From assembly GCA_937876095.1 (NCBI GenBank), contig CALFIE010000004.1, positions 1 to 64,000 on the forward strand: 64,000 bases of DNA, given 5' to 3'. The notes below the pieces were generated by a model, which searched no databases, was not told where the DNA came from, and was given only the letters and a program-made list of their open reading frames with translations. The position numbers and the translations under genes were made by a program. This DNA comes from an uncultured Flavobacteriales bacterium. Lineage in GTDB: Bacteria > Bacteroidota > Bacteroidia > Flavobacteriales > Weeksellaceae. The first letter of the stretch is position 1, and each line of letters starts with the position of its first letter. Shown here piece after piece: positions 1-8,918 of this stretch.

Positions 1-53
1 TTAAACTGAGGCAAAATAAAATAAAATTTATGTATTTTGAATTTTTTTAATAA

Positions 54-275
54 GATAAAATAAATAAAAAAAAAACCACTTCCTATCTAGTAGATCATTA
101 TACTTATTATGATTTTGAATTTTATTATAAAAACAAAAATTTCAATAAAGAAATTATTGATTATGAATTAGAAACAAAAATGATTAATGAAAAAACACCC
201 AATGATAATTACCAATTTAATCAAAAATCTATATTGAAAAAACTCTTGGATTTGGTGAAAAAGGAGATTTATTAA
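54..275 (+). pseudogene. decayed 3' fragment of an unknown gene
   Basis: An open frame runs from 54 to a TAA at 273-275 with protein-like composition (about 73 codons, rich in Tyr, Asn, Lys and Glu; it ends KKLLDLVKKEIY). No ATG, GTG or TTG start lies in its first part; the first in-frame ATG is at 180. A TAA at 51-53 closes the frame upstream. The most likely reading is the tail of a gene whose 5' part is lost or shifted. It could also be chance openness in AT-rich DNA. No family was recognised. Nothing convincing was seen in 276-346. Confidence 0.3.
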
Positions 276-346
276 TCAATCTTAACTTTTGTGTATTTGA
301 AATAAAATAATTATCTTAGAATCATTAATTTTAATCATCAAAAACC

Positions 347-826
347 ATGAAAAAATTGTTATTTTTATTTGCAATTGCTATCTATTGCTTATCTTTTTCT
401 CAAGTAAGTATTTCAAGAAATAAGTTGGTAAAAGATGGGCAAACGTATAAATTTTCGGAATACGAAAAAGTTTTTAAATCGCAAGAAGCGATAAATTATT
501 TTTCCAAAGCCAGAACCAACAGAACAGTTGGAGATGTTTTCGGAGGAATTGGTGGTGGATTTTTGGGTTTTGGTTTAGTCAGAGCATTAAGTGGCGGAGA
601 TAAAACTACATATGTAAATGGACAAAAAGTTACTCAAAAAACAACAGGATGGGGTTTTGTAGGAATTGGCGCTGGTTTAATTGGAATTGGAATTCCTTTT
701 GCATTGGCTGCAAATAAAAATGCAAAAAAAGCTTTAGAAGTTGAAAACGGAGAAAAAACTGCTTTCCAACCTTATTTCAAAGTAGAAAGTAGTGGAACTG
801 GAATTGCACTCAGTTATAATTTCTAA
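347..826 (+). CDS. secreted protein with two glycine-rich hydrophobic segments
   Basis: A 159-residue protein that I cannot assign to a family. Residues 1-19 form a signal peptide ending in FSQ, the usual flavobacterial cleavage context. Two Gly-rich hydrophobic stretches follow, at about 63-82 (VGDVFGGIGGGFLGFGLVRA) and about 101-122 (containing GIGAGLIGIGIPFALA), with Gly spacing like glycine-zipper segments that pack against or insert into membranes. The C-terminus ends in aromatic SYNF, which resembles an outer-membrane-type terminus. It stands alone, followed by a terminator hairpin. Function is unknown; envelope location is inferred. Confidence 0.75.
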   Translation: MKKLLFLFAIAIYCLSFSQVSISRNKLVKDGQTYKFSEYEKVFKSQEAINYFSKARTNRTVGDVFGGIGGGFLGFGLVRALSGGDKTTYVNGQKVTQKTTGWGFVGIGAGLIGIGIPFALAANKNAKKALEVENGEKTAFQPYFKVESSGTGIALSYNF

Positions 827-854
827 AAAATCTTACAAAATTTTGAAAATAATA

Positions 855-891
855 AAACAATTACTGACATATTCAGTGATTGTTTTTTTTT
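855..891 (+). terminator. Rho-independent terminator
   Basis: Arms 855-867 and 873-885 pair over 13 bp with one G-U and a 5-nt loop, followed by a run of T. It lies just downstream of the secreted protein ending at 826. Confidence 0.75.
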
Positions 892-946
892 CAAAATACT
901 CAATAAAATTTCAAAAAAATTCAAAAACAAAGCAACCAAAAAAGAG

Positions 947-954
947 TATCTTTG
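947..954 (+). promoter_or_regulatory. -7 promoter element TAnnTTTG
   Basis: TATCTTTG matches the Bacteroidetes -7 consensus TAnnTTTG. It lies 10 nt before the ATG at 965, so the leader is nearly absent. No clear upstream TTG is seen. Confidence 0.7.
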
Positions 955-964
955 CAGGCACTAT

Positions 965-1681
965 ATGAAGAACCTCGTCATCATACCAACCTACAACGAA
1001 AAAGAAAATATAGAAGCTATCATTTCTCGGGTTTTCGCTCTGGATGCTGGTTTCCATATATTGGTAGTAGATGATTCTTCACCAGATGGTACCGCAGAAT
1101 TGGTACGAAATCTGCAAAAAAAATTTCCTCATTTTTTACATTTATCGGTACGAAAAACCAAAGATGGACTTGGTAAAGCGTATTTGCACGGTTTCGAATG
1201 GGCGCTACAAAACAATTATGATTACATCATAGAAATGGATGCCGATTTCTCTCACAATCCAGATGATTTACCCAAATTATTGGCTGCTTGTCAAAATGCA
1301 GATATGTCTATTGGTTCTAGATATTCTAAAGGTGTAAATGTGGTAAATTGGCCTATGTCAAGAGTTTTGCTAAGTTATTTTGCCTCAAAATATGTCCGTT
1401 TTGTATTGGGAATTCCAGTTCACGATACAACTGCTGGTTTTGTGTGTTTTTCTAGAAAAACACTGCAAGAAATTGGCTTAGAAAAAGTAAAACTAAAAGG
1501 TTACGGATTTCAGGTAGAAATGAAATACCGCGTTTTTAAGAAAAAACTCAAAATTGTAGAAGTTCCCATCATATTTACCGATCGTACACAAGGCGAAAGC
1601 AAAATGAATGGCGGCATAATACAGGAAGCCGTTTTTGGAGTACTACATCTAAAATGGAAATCCATCATCAATACATTATGA
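965..1681 (+). CDS. polyprenol-phosphate mannosyl/glycosyltransferase (GT2)
   Basis: This 238-residue cytosolic-face glycosyltransferase probably transfers a sugar from a nucleotide donor to polyprenol phosphate (dolichol-phosphate-mannose-synthase type). The N-terminus IIPTYNEKENI, the nucleotide-binding VVDDSSPDGT (about 34-43) and the metal-binding DxD in MDADFSHNP (91-99) are all present, and the length fits single-domain members without C-terminal TM helices. Its last 4 bp overlap the next gene (ATGA at 1678-1681), so the two are translationally coupled. Sugar specificity cannot be read from the sequence. Confidence 0.9.
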   Translation: MKNLVIIPTYNEKENIEAIISRVFALDAGFHILVVDDSSPDGTAELVRNLQKKFPHFLHLSVRKTKDGLGKAYLHGFEWALQNNYDYIIEMDADFSHNPDDLPKLLAACQNADMSIGSRYSKGVNVVNWPMSRVLLSYFASKYVRFVLGIPVHDTTAGFVCFSRKTLQEIGLEKVKLKGYGFQVEMKYRVFKKKLKIVEVPIIFTDRTQGESKMNGGIIQEAVFGVLHLKWKSIINTL

Positions 1682-2046
1682 AAAAATTAGCACCACTATT
1701 GTTTTTTTTCGGATTAATCGCTTGTTCTGATCTGATCGAAAAACCAAAAAATTTGATCAAAAAAGATCAAATGGCAACTTTAGTCGCCGAGTTTGCCATT
1801 AATAATCAATTGGGAATTATGAACAATAGTGGAAATATGGAGATAGGAACTCGCTATATTCTAGAGAAGTACCACGTAAAAGGTGATGACTATATGCAAA
1901 GTTTGAAATACTACATTTCAACCAGAGAAATCGATAAAATCTACGATGATGCAGAACAAATTATTTTAGAAAAAGATCCAAAAGCAGCAGCGTTTATTCA
2001 AAAAAAAATAAAAGAAAACTCCGGAGTTCCTCCGTTTGCAAGATAA
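1678..2046 (+). CDS. DUF4296 lipoprotein
   Basis: A 122-residue lipoprotein. The start at 1678 was chosen over an in-frame upstream ATG (1654) because it gives a clean lipoprotein signal, MKKLAPLLFFFGLIACSD, with the lipidated Cys at about 17, and an ATGA overlap with the preceding gene. The N-terminal SDLIEKPKNLIKKDQM matches my memory of the DUF4296 family, which is small, Bacteroidetes-specific and functionally unknown. The order GT2-DUF4296-tgt is, to my knowledge, common in flavobacteria. Confidence 0.85.
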   Translation: MKKLAPLLFFFGLIACSDLIEKPKNLIKKDQMATLVAEFAINNQLGIMNNSGNMEIGTRYILEKYHVKGDDYMQSLKYYISTREIDKIYDDAEQIILEKDPKAAAFIQKKIKENSGVPPFAR

Positions 2047-2052
2047 TTGATG

Positions 2053-3183
2053 ATGAAATTTTTTGAAATAGAAAAAAATACCGAAGGAAAAGCACGTGCA
2101 GGAACCATCACAACCGATCACGGCGCAATACAAACCCCTATTTTTATGCCAGTTGGAACCGTTGCTTCGGTGAAAACCGTGCATCAGCGCGAACTGAAAG
2201 ACGACATAAAAGCACAGATAATTTTAGGAAACACGTATCACCTCTATTTACGTCCCGGAATGGAAATTATGCAGAAAGCAGGTGGTTTGCACCAATTTAT
2301 GAATTGGGATTTGCCGATTCTTACCGATTCTGGTGGTTACCAAGTTTTTTCGCTCTCTTCTTCCAGAAAAATGAGTGAAGAAGGCGTGAAATTCAAATCG
2401 CATATAGATGGGAGTTACCATTTTATTTCGCCAGAAAAATCTATGGAAATCCAGAGACAAATTGGCGGAGATATTTTTATGGCTTTTGATGAGTGTACTC
2501 CGTTCCCATGTGAATACAATCAGGCAAAACTTTCAATGGAACTTACGCATCGTTGGTTAAAAAGATGCATAGATTGGACTAATGAAAATCGTGAAATCTA
2601 CGGACATCAGCAATTTTTGTTCCCCATAGTTCAAGGTTCTACTTATGCAGATTTACGAAAAATATCTGCAGAAATTATTGCAGAAAGCGATCAACCAGGA
2701 AATGCAATTGGTGGTTTATCTGTAGGTGAACCAGAAGAAGAAATGTACCGAATTACCAATGAAGTGACCGATGTTTTACCCAAAGAAAAACCAAGATATT
2801 TAATGGGAGTTGGTACTCCGTGGAATATTTTGGAAAGCATAGGTTTGGGAATTGATATGATGGATTGCGTGATGCCGACAAGAAATGCCAGAAATGCAAT
2901 GCTCTTCACGTGGAATGGTGTAATGAATATGAAAAACCAAAAATGGAAAGAAGATTTCTCTGCATTAGACGAATTTGGAACCAGTTTTGTAGATAAGGAA
3001 TATTCCAAATCGTATGTTCGACATTTATTTGTAGCCAAAGAATATTTGGCAAAACAAATCGCATCTATACATAATTTGGCTTTTTATTTAGATTTGGTAA
3101 AAACCGCAAGAGAACATATCTTAGCAGGAGATTTTTATGAGTGGAAAGAGAGAATGATTCCGCAACTGAAACAGCGACTATAA
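2053..3183 (+). CDS. tgt: queuine tRNA-ribosyltransferase, zinc-ligand-poor variant
   Basis: Exchanges guanine 34 of the GUN-anticodon tRNAs for preQ1 in queuosine synthesis. The 376-residue length is normal. Conserved blocks are LTDSGGYQVFSL (catalytic Asp region), FDECTPFP, GGLSVGEP and MPTRNARN. The region that binds zinc in E. coli (CDCYTC then YSRAYLHHL) here reads GTSFVDKEYSKSYVRHL: the three Cys ligands align to Gly, Ser and Asp, and only the His of IHNL remains. ATG 2053 is taken as the start; ATG 2050 and TTG 2047 also lie in frame. It follows the DUF4296 gene by 6 nt. Confidence 0.93.
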   Translation: MKFFEIEKNTEGKARAGTITTDHGAIQTPIFMPVGTVASVKTVHQRELKDDIKAQIILGNTYHLYLRPGMEIMQKAGGLHQFMNWDLPILTDSGGYQVFSLSSSRKMSEEGVKFKSHIDGSYHFISPEKSMEIQRQIGGDIFMAFDECTPFPCEYNQAKLSMELTHRWLKRCIDWTNENREIYGHQQFLFPIVQGSTYADLRKISAEIIAESDQPGNAIGGLSVGEPEEEMYRITNEVTDVLPKEKPRYLMGVGTPWNILESIGLGIDMMDCVMPTRNARNAMLFTWNGVMNMKNQKWKEDFSALDEFGTSFVDKEYSKSYVRHLFVAKEYLAKQIASIHNLAFYLDLVKTAREHILAGDFYEWKERMIPQLKQRL

Positions 3184-3192
3184 ATTTGACCG

Positions 3193-3882
3193 ATGAAAAA
3201 ACTCCTTTTTTTGGTTCTGAATATCGTATTTGCAAGTTCTTTGTATGCTCAAACTGACAAAGTGGCAAAAAATTACAACGATTTTTTTACCCAAAATTGG
3301 AAAATTATTTCAAAAGCAGAAGGAGATTTAGATAAAGATGGCAATAATGATGTTGCACTGGTAATTGAAGATACCGACCGAAAAAAAATTATAAAAAACG
3401 AATCATTAGGAAGTGATACATTGAATATCAATCCACGGAGAATTTTGGTGGCAATTAAAAAAGCAGATTCTTACGAATTGAAAGTTGATAATGAACTATT
3501 TATACCAAGTTCAGGAGATGAAACATCACCTTGTTTAGCTGATCCTTTTGAAGATGGCCTGAAAATTGAAAAAGGTGTTTTGAAAACCTCTCTGAATTAT
3601 TGGTACAGTTGTGGTACTTGGTTTACCAATCAAAATATGTATACTTTTAGATTTCAAAACAATGCATTTGAATTGATTGGGTATGATTCTTTTGAATTTC
3701 ACCGAGGTTCTGGCGAAGAAACACAAGTAAGTATCAATTTTTCGACCAGAAAAAAATTAGTAACAACCGGTCTAAATAAATTTAACACATCTAAACCGAA
3801 ATCGAAAACTACTAAAATTAAAGAAAAACCGTTGTATAATTTGAACACGATGGTTTTAAACGAAAATTTTTCAATAGAATGA
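3193..3882 (+). CDS. secreted protein with an EF-hand-like repeat segment
   Basis: A 229-residue exported protein with signal peptide MKKLLFLVLNIVFASSLYAQ. Residues about 39-52 contain GDLDKDGNNDVALV, an FG-GAP/dockerin-like Asp-rich loop that may bind Ca2+. A Cys pair around SPCLADPF and WYSCGTWF could form a disulfide. No named family was recognised. It sits between tgt and the LptF/G permease with 9-nt spacing upstream and a 4-bp ATGA overlap downstream, so it is in the same transcription unit. Confidence 0.8.
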   Translation: MKKLLFLVLNIVFASSLYAQTDKVAKNYNDFFTQNWKIISKAEGDLDKDGNNDVALVIEDTDRKKIIKNESLGSDTLNINPRRILVAIKKADSYELKVDNELFIPSSGDETSPCLADPFEDGLKIEKGVLKTSLNYWYSCGTWFTNQNMYTFRFQNNAFELIGYDSFEFHRGSGEETQVSINFSTRKKLVTTGLNKFNTSKPKSKTTKIKEKPLYNLNTMVLNENFSIE

Positions 3883-4973
3883 AAATAATAGACAAATACA
3901 TCATCAAAAAATATCTAGGAACCCTAGGTTTTATGTTGGCTCTATTGTCGATTATAGTATTGGTAGTAGATGTACAAGCAAAACAACCTAGGATAGAATC
4001 CAATGGTTTCAAGGTTTCTTATTTTTTGACACACTATTATCCTTTTTGGATTATTTATCTCATCGCCACCTTTATGTCAATTTTGGTGTTTATTTCGGTG
4101 ATTTTTTTCACGGCTAGAATGGCAAATAACACCGAGATTGTTGCGATTGTAAGTAGTGGTGCGAGTTTTCATAGGTTTGCAAAGCCGTATCTTATGGCGT
4201 CCTTATTTATTGCAAGTCTTTTTTTAGTTATTAATCATTTTGTTTTACCTTGGTCCAATTCCAAAAAAAATACATTAGAAGCCTATACTTATACCGAAGA
4301 CAATAGAAACAAACTCATCGGGAACGCTACCATTTCTACGCAACTCAATCCAAACGAATTTCTTTTTATTAATAATTATAACAAAAAAGACAAAAAAGGG
4401 ACAGGTTTTCTCTACCAAAAATTCGATAAAAACAAGAAATTACTCTACCAACTTTCTGGGATGGATGTAAATTGGGACAAAAACAAAAAAGTTTTTGTCA
4501 TCAACAATTATTTACAAAGAACCCTGTCTAAAAACGACACCGAAATTTTGGGAGATGGTACTACAACTACCAAAAGTTTTGGACATCCTCCAGAAGAATT
4601 GTTTCCCGACGAATTATTAGGACAAAACAAAACAACGCCTGATTTAATAGGTTTCATCAATCGTGAAAAAGCAAAAGGCAACAAAAACCTGAACACGTAT
4701 CTCAATGAGTTGTATCAGCGTACTTCTATGCCAGTTTCCATTATTATTCTTACCTTTTTGGCGCTGTCTTTATCTTCCCAGAAAATCAGAGGCGGACTTG
4801 GAATGAACTTGGCGATTGGTATTGCTTTAGCGTTTGTTTTTGTATTTTCTTTTGAAGCACTGAAAGTAGTTTCTGCCAACAACAATTTACAGCCACTACT
4901 TGCAATGTGGTTACCAAACATCGTTTTTGGAATTATTGCGCTGTATTTATATTTGCGCAGAGCAAATCAGTAG
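3879..4973 (+). CDS. LptF/LptG family permease
   Basis: An inner-membrane subunit of the LPS export ABC system (YjgP/YjgQ family), which extracts lipopolysaccharide for transfer to LptA. At 364 residues it is of family length. Three N-terminal TM helices lie at about 13-35, 55-75 and 100-120, followed by a periplasmic beta-jellyroll-like region (about 125-265) and three C-terminal helices after YQRTSMPVSIIILTFLALSL. Whether it is LptF or LptG cannot be decided alone; the position after tgt suggests LptG. Its stop overlaps the convergent birA end by 7 bp. Confidence 0.9.
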   Translation: MKIIDKYIIKKYLGTLGFMLALLSIIVLVVDVQAKQPRIESNGFKVSYFLTHYYPFWIIYLIATFMSILVFISVIFFTARMANNTEIVAIVSSGASFHRFAKPYLMASLFIASLFLVINHFVLPWSNSKKNTLEAYTYTEDNRNKLIGNATISTQLNPNEFLFINNYNKKDKKGTGFLYQKFDKNKKLLYQLSGMDVNWDKNKKVFVINNYLQRTLSKNDTEILGDGTTTTKSFGHPPEELFPDELLGQNKTTPDLIGFINREKAKGNKNLNTYLNELYQRTSMPVSIIILTFLALSLSSQKIRGGLGMNLAIGIALAFVFVFSFEALKVVSANNNLQPLLAMWLPNIVFGIIALYLYLRRANQ

Positions 4974-5683
4974 AGTAAATCTATTTCTTTGAAGAAAAAT
5001 TTCTGTAAACCCTCATTTTCTAGTTCTACCCACAAAAAACCTTCTTGATCAACATTTTGTATTATGCCATTTTGTCTTGCTCCTTTTATTTCAAAAACCG
5101 AAATTTGATTTTTTCTAAAAAGATTTATATTGAGCAACTCTAAAACTTCTTCTGATGATACTCTTTGTACAATTTTTTCTAAAAAATAATGATGGAATGA
5201 AGTCACCAGTTCATCTACATCAATATTTTGAGATGTTTCATTTACCAGCGAGCTTGCTTTAGAAAACGTTCCGAAATCGGTCTGCAAGACATTGATCCCA
5301 ATTCCAACCACGTAATAAATGGAGTTTTTCACTTTTTTTTTCTCGATTAAAATACCTGAAATTTTCTTTTGATTAATGATGATATCATTTGGCCATTTTA
5401 TTTGTACTTCAGATTGGGTCAAATTGGCAAGAAATTGCCGTAAAATAATAGCGGTACGAAAATTGAAGAGTATATCTGAGTTAAAAATAAATTCAGATTT
5501 CAGCGCAAAAGAATATGCCAAATTTTTGTTTTCTGCAGAAACCCAAGAATTACCGTATTGTCCGCGTCCGTTTGTTTGATTGCGCGTGTAAACCGCCAAA
5601 AAATCAGTAATTTTCTCAGAAATATAAGAAATTACCTCATCATTGGTAGAACCACATTTTTGCAAGTACAGCAATGGAATCAT
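4967..5683 (-). CDS. birA: biotin--[acetyl-CoA-carboxylase] ligase
   Basis: Joins biotin to the carrier-domain lysine of biotin enzymes such as acetyl-CoA carboxylase. Its 238 residues correspond to the catalytic plus small C-terminal domains only; there is no N-terminal helix-turn-helix, so it should not be a repressor like E. coli BirA. Motifs are NGRGQYGNSWVS (biotinyl-AMP loop), IKWPNDIIINQKKISGILIE and VGIGINV. It is divergent from rsfS with an 85-bp gap. The N-terminus PLLYLQKCGSTNDE is typical. Confidence 0.93.
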   Translation of the reverse strand: MIPLLYLQKCGSTNDEVISYISEKITDFLAVYTRNQTNGRGQYGNSWVSAENKNLAYSFALKSEFIFNSDILFNFRTAIILRQFLANLTQSEVQIKWPNDIIINQKKISGILIEKKKVKNSIYYVVGIGINVLQTDFGTFSKASSLVNETSQNIDVDELVTSFHHYFLEKIVQRVSSEEVLELLNINLFRKNQISVFEIKGARQNGIIQNVDQEGFLWVELENEGLQKFFFKEIDLLY

Positions 5684-5742
5684 TTATGAAAACTTTAAGA
5701 TTTTAAAAGCCTAAAAGTAAGGCATAAATAAAGAAAAAACAA

Positions 5743-5750
5743 TAAATTTG
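5743..5750 (+). promoter_or_regulatory. -7 promoter element TAnnTTTG
   Basis: TAAATTTG lies 18 nt before the rsfS ATG and is probably the promoter of the rsfS-ftsH unit. No clear -33 TTG. Confidence 0.7.
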
Positions 5751-5768
5751 CAGATTATACCCCATTGA

Positions 5769-6131
5769 ATGAATAAAAATAAAGAGAAGCAAGCACTCAT
5801 CAACAAAATAGTAGAAGCAATACAAGATACCAAAGGCGAAGATATTAAAATTTTTGACCTTTCTAATATAGAAAACTCAGTTGCTGACACTTTCATCATC
5901 TGTAGCGGAAATTCTAATACCCAAGTTTCTGCTATCGCAGGAAATTTAGAAAAAAAAGTAAGAAATGATCTACAAGAAAGACCGTGGCATGTAGAAGGCG
6001 AAGAAAACGCAATGTGGATTTTGGTAGATTATGTTTCGGTGGTGGTACACATTTTCCAGAAACAAATTCGCGAATACTACGATATAGAAGAAATGTGGGG
6101 TGATGCAAAAATTACCGCAGTAGAATCCTAA
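5769..6131 (+). CDS. rsfS: ribosome silencing factor RsfS (Iojap)
   Basis: Binds ribosomal protein L14 on the 50S subunit and blocks subunit joining in starvation. Its 120 residues are typical. Signature stretches are FIICSGNSNTQVSAIAGNL and RPWHVEGEENAMWILVDYVS followed by VVHIFQ. It is followed after 39 nt by ftsH on the same strand, the usual Bacteroidetes order. Confidence 0.95.
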   Translation: MNKNKEKQALINKIVEAIQDTKGEDIKIFDLSNIENSVADTFIICSGNSNTQVSAIAGNLEKKVRNDLQERPWHVEGEENAMWILVDYVSVVVHIFQKQIREYYDIEEMWGDAKITAVES

Positions 6132-6170
6132 AATTTTAGAAAAATTTTAGAAAAAAGTTAAAAATAAAGA

Positions 6171-8141
6171 ATGAATAATAAAGGATTTAATTGGTTTTTT
6201 CCAATCGCAATAATCGCTATTTTACTCTATTTTGGGAGTGATTTCTTAGGAAATGCATCTACCAAAACTATAGATGAAGAACAATTCTACCAATTGGTAC
6301 AAGCCGGAAAAGTACAAGAAGTACTGGTGTACAAAGACACGGAAACTGCAGATGTCTTTTTGACAAAAGCAGCCAAAACAGAAGTCGTTACTAAAAAAGA
6401 TACTTCACCAATTTCTGGACTCAATCCGCAACCTGCTGCAGATTTTAATTTAACAATTGGTGATATGAAATTGTTCCAAGAACGTTTCAATCAAATTAAA
6501 AGTCAAGATCCAAAAAATGTAGCAAAGATGGATTTTGGTAAACAAGGCGCAGAAATGCGAAGTATTTTGTTTCAAGCATTACTTTGGTTTGGAATTATGT
6601 TCGCAATTTATATGATTTTTTTCAAAAGAATGGCAGGTTCAGGTGGACCAGGTGGACAAATTTTCTCTATCGGGAAATCCAGAGCCAAACTTTTTGATGA
6701 AAAAGATAAAATACAAATCACCTTCAAAGATGTTGCCGGATTAGAAGGCGCCAAAGAAGAAGTGCAAGAAGTCGTAGATTTCCTGAAAAATTCTGAAAAA
6801 TATACCAAATTAGGAGGCAAAATTCCAAAAGGAGTACTATTAGTTGGTCCTCCCGGAACTGGTAAAACACTCCTTGCAAAAGCAGTTGCTGGTGAAGCAA
6901 AAGTTCCGTTTTTCTCTTTGTCTGGTTCAGATTTTGTAGAAATGTTTGTGGGAGTTGGAGCTTCTAGAGTACGTGATTTGTTTGCACAAGCAAAAGCAAA
7001 ATCTCCTGCAATTATTTTTATAGATGAAATAGATGCGATTGGTAGAGCAAGAGGTGGTAAAAATTTCACAGGAGGTAATGATGAAAGAGAAAACACGCTC
7101 AATCAACTCCTTACAGAAATGGATGGTTTCGGTACCGATACCAATGTAATTGTAATGGCTGCAACCAATAGAGCTGATATTCTAGACAAAGCATTGATGA
7201 GAGCTGGTCGTTTTGATCGCTCGATTTATGTAGATTTACCAGAATTGCACGAGCGAAAAGAAATTTTCGATGTACATCTAGCAAAAATAAAACTGGACCC
7301 AACTGTTGACCGCGAATTCTTGGCAAAACAAACTCCCGGATTTTCTGGCGCAGATATTGCCAATGTTTGTAATGAAGCAGCACTAATTGCTGCAAGAAAT
7401 GGTCACGAATCTGTAAACAAGCAAGATTTCTTAGATGCAGTTGATAGAATTATTGGCGGACTAGAAAAGAAAAACAAAGCGATAAAACCTTCAGAAAAAA
7501 AGAGAGTTGCCTATCACGAAGCAGGACACGCAACCATTTCTTGGTTGGTAGAACACGCATCTCCACTTCTGAAAGTGACCATTGTTCCTCGTGGTAGAAG
7601 TTTAGGAGCAGCTTGGTATTTACCTGAAGAAAGACAACTAACTACCACCGAACAAATGTTAGACGAAATGTGTGCAACATTAGGAGGTAGAGCTGCAGAA
7701 CAAGTGATTTTCAACACTATTTCTACTGGTGCATTATCTGATCTAGAACGTGTAACCAAACAAGCCAATGCAATGGTTACGATTTATGGATTGAACGATA
7801 AAGTTGGGAACATCTCTTATTACGACAGTTCTGGACAATCTGAATATAGTTTTGGGAAACCATATTCTGAGCAAACTGCCAAAACAATAGATGAAGAGAT
7901 CAAATTAATGATCGAAACGCAATACCAAAGAGCAGTAAAAATCCTTTCTAATAACCGAGACAAACTGGATTCTTTGGCACAAAAATTATTAGATAAAGAA
8001 GTCATCTTCAGAGAAGATTTAGAAGAAATTTTCGGAAAAAGAGCTTGGGATCCTGAACTTACTGAACATCCGGTAACAACTGCAGAAAACCAAAAAACAG
8101 AAAATTCGACAGAATCGAGCGAAAATTCTACCCAATTATAA
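6171..8141 (+). CDS. ftsH: ATP-dependent zinc metalloprotease FtsH
   Basis: A membrane-anchored AAA+ protease that degrades misassembled membrane proteins and regulatory proteins. The 656 residues comprise a TM helix at about 9-21, a periplasmic segment, a second TM at about 135-151, Walker A GPPGTGKT (226-233), Walker B IIFIDEID (281-288), the second region of homology ATNRADILDKALMRAGRFDR, the zinc site HEAGH (449-453) and a third-ligand region SDLERVT. The C-terminal tail is acidic and polar (Asn/Glu/Ser/Thr-rich). A strong terminator follows directly. Confidence 0.98.
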   Translation: MNNKGFNWFFPIAIIAILLYFGSDFLGNASTKTIDEEQFYQLVQAGKVQEVLVYKDTETADVFLTKAAKTEVVTKKDTSPISGLNPQPAADFNLTIGDMKLFQERFNQIKSQDPKNVAKMDFGKQGAEMRSILFQALLWFGIMFAIYMIFFKRMAGSGGPGGQIFSIGKSRAKLFDEKDKIQITFKDVAGLEGAKEEVQEVVDFLKNSEKYTKLGGKIPKGVLLVGPPGTGKTLLAKAVAGEAKVPFFSLSGSDFVEMFVGVGASRVRDLFAQAKAKSPAIIFIDEIDAIGRARGGKNFTGGNDERENTLNQLLTEMDGFGTDTNVIVMAATNRADILDKALMRAGRFDRSIYVDLPELHERKEIFDVHLAKIKLDPTVDREFLAKQTPGFSGADIANVCNEAALIAARNGHESVNKQDFLDAVDRIIGGLEKKNKAIKPSEKKRVAYHEAGHATISWLVEHASPLLKVTIVPRGRSLGAAWYLPEERQLTTTEQMLDEMCATLGGRAAEQVIFNTISTGALSDLERVTKQANAMVTIYGLNDKVGNISYYDSSGQSEYSFGKPYSEQTAKTIDEEIKLMIETQYQRAVKILSNNRDKLDSLAQKLLDKEVIFREDLEEIFGKRAWDPELTEHPVTTAENQKTENSTESSENSTQL

Positions 8142-8150
8142 AAAAGACCA

Positions 8151-8198
8151 CCCGATTATTACTTTTTTAGAAAAAAAATAATCGGGATTTTTCTTTTT
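8151..8198 (+). terminator. Rho-independent terminator after ftsH
   Basis: The 10-bp stem CCCGATTATT (8151-8160) / AATAATCGGG (8177-8186) is followed by a T-rich tract. It begins 9 nt after the ftsH stop. Confidence 0.85.
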
Positions 8199-8233
8199 TT
8201 GTGTGATCTTATTAGAAATACTAAAATATTTTC

Positions 8234-8241
8234 TATTTTTG
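8234..8241 (+). promoter_or_regulatory. -7 promoter element TAnnTTTG
   Basis: TATTTTTG lies 27 nt before the TTG start at 8269, just beyond the ftsH terminator, so the LUD-cdsA-psd genes probably start a separate transcript here. Confidence 0.6.
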
Positions 8242-8268
8242 TTATATATTATTTTAATCTAGAATAAG

Positions 8269-8850
8269 TTGAGTTTATTTAAGAAATTCGTAAGCAAGAT
8301 TATGAACCAACCCGATTCAGATGCTGAAACGGATTTAGTAAAATTAGGAGACCAGCTGAAAAACGCTGATCTGGACTACAAATTTGCCCAACTTTTCACA
8401 CATTCTGGTGGATTTTTCAATTACTGTGCAGATGAAGCCGAAGCTTTGCAAATCCTCAATCAAATTATAAAAATAGAAGAATTAAAATCGGTCTTCTGTT
8501 GGGATTCAGATTTACAAAAATTTCTAGACGTTGTACAAGTTCCTTATACCAAAGAACTAGAAAATTACAACGATTCTGCATTTATTACTTGTGAATACTT
8601 GATTGCTTTTGATGGTAGAATTATGCTCTCTCATCACAATATTTTGCATTTCACCTCATCTAGATTGCCAGAAAAAATTATCATTATAGCAAATGTTTCA
8701 CAAATTGTGGGGACTCTGAATGATGCAATGATGAAAATAAAACGTCTAGGTGATATCAGAAACCTGACCTCAATTAGCGGAAGCAATTCAAAAATTGACT
8801 CTCCGAATAAAGATAATACCAAACTTTTCTTACTTTTGCTGGAAGATTAA
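8269..8850 (+). CDS. LUD-domain (LutC/YkgG-like) protein
   Basis: A 193-residue protein of the LUD family, relatives of which act in lactate utilisation (LutC). The usual LutA/LutB partners are absent here. The Bacteroidetes copy sits in the ftsH-LUD-cdsA-psd order and its role is unknown to me. Fold-typical stretches include FFNYCADEAEAL, SAFITCEYLIAFDGRIMLS and KIIIIANVSQIVGTLNDAM. The TTG start is preferred because MSLFKKF is the usual N-terminus of this family; the next in-frame start would be ATG 8302. Confidence 0.8.
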   Translation: MSLFKKFVSKIMNQPDSDAETDLVKLGDQLKNADLDYKFAQLFTHSGGFFNYCADEAEALQILNQIIKIEELKSVFCWDSDLQKFLDVVQVPYTKELENYNDSAFITCEYLIAFDGRIMLSHHNILHFTSSRLPEKIIIIANVSQIVGTLNDAMMKIKRLGDIRNLTSISGSNSKIDSPNKDNTKLFLLLLED

Positions 8851-8918
8851 TTTTCGGCAATTTTTTTATGGTTCCAGAAATTTTTCTGGGATTTTTTTAA
8901 TTAATTATTCTATAAATT

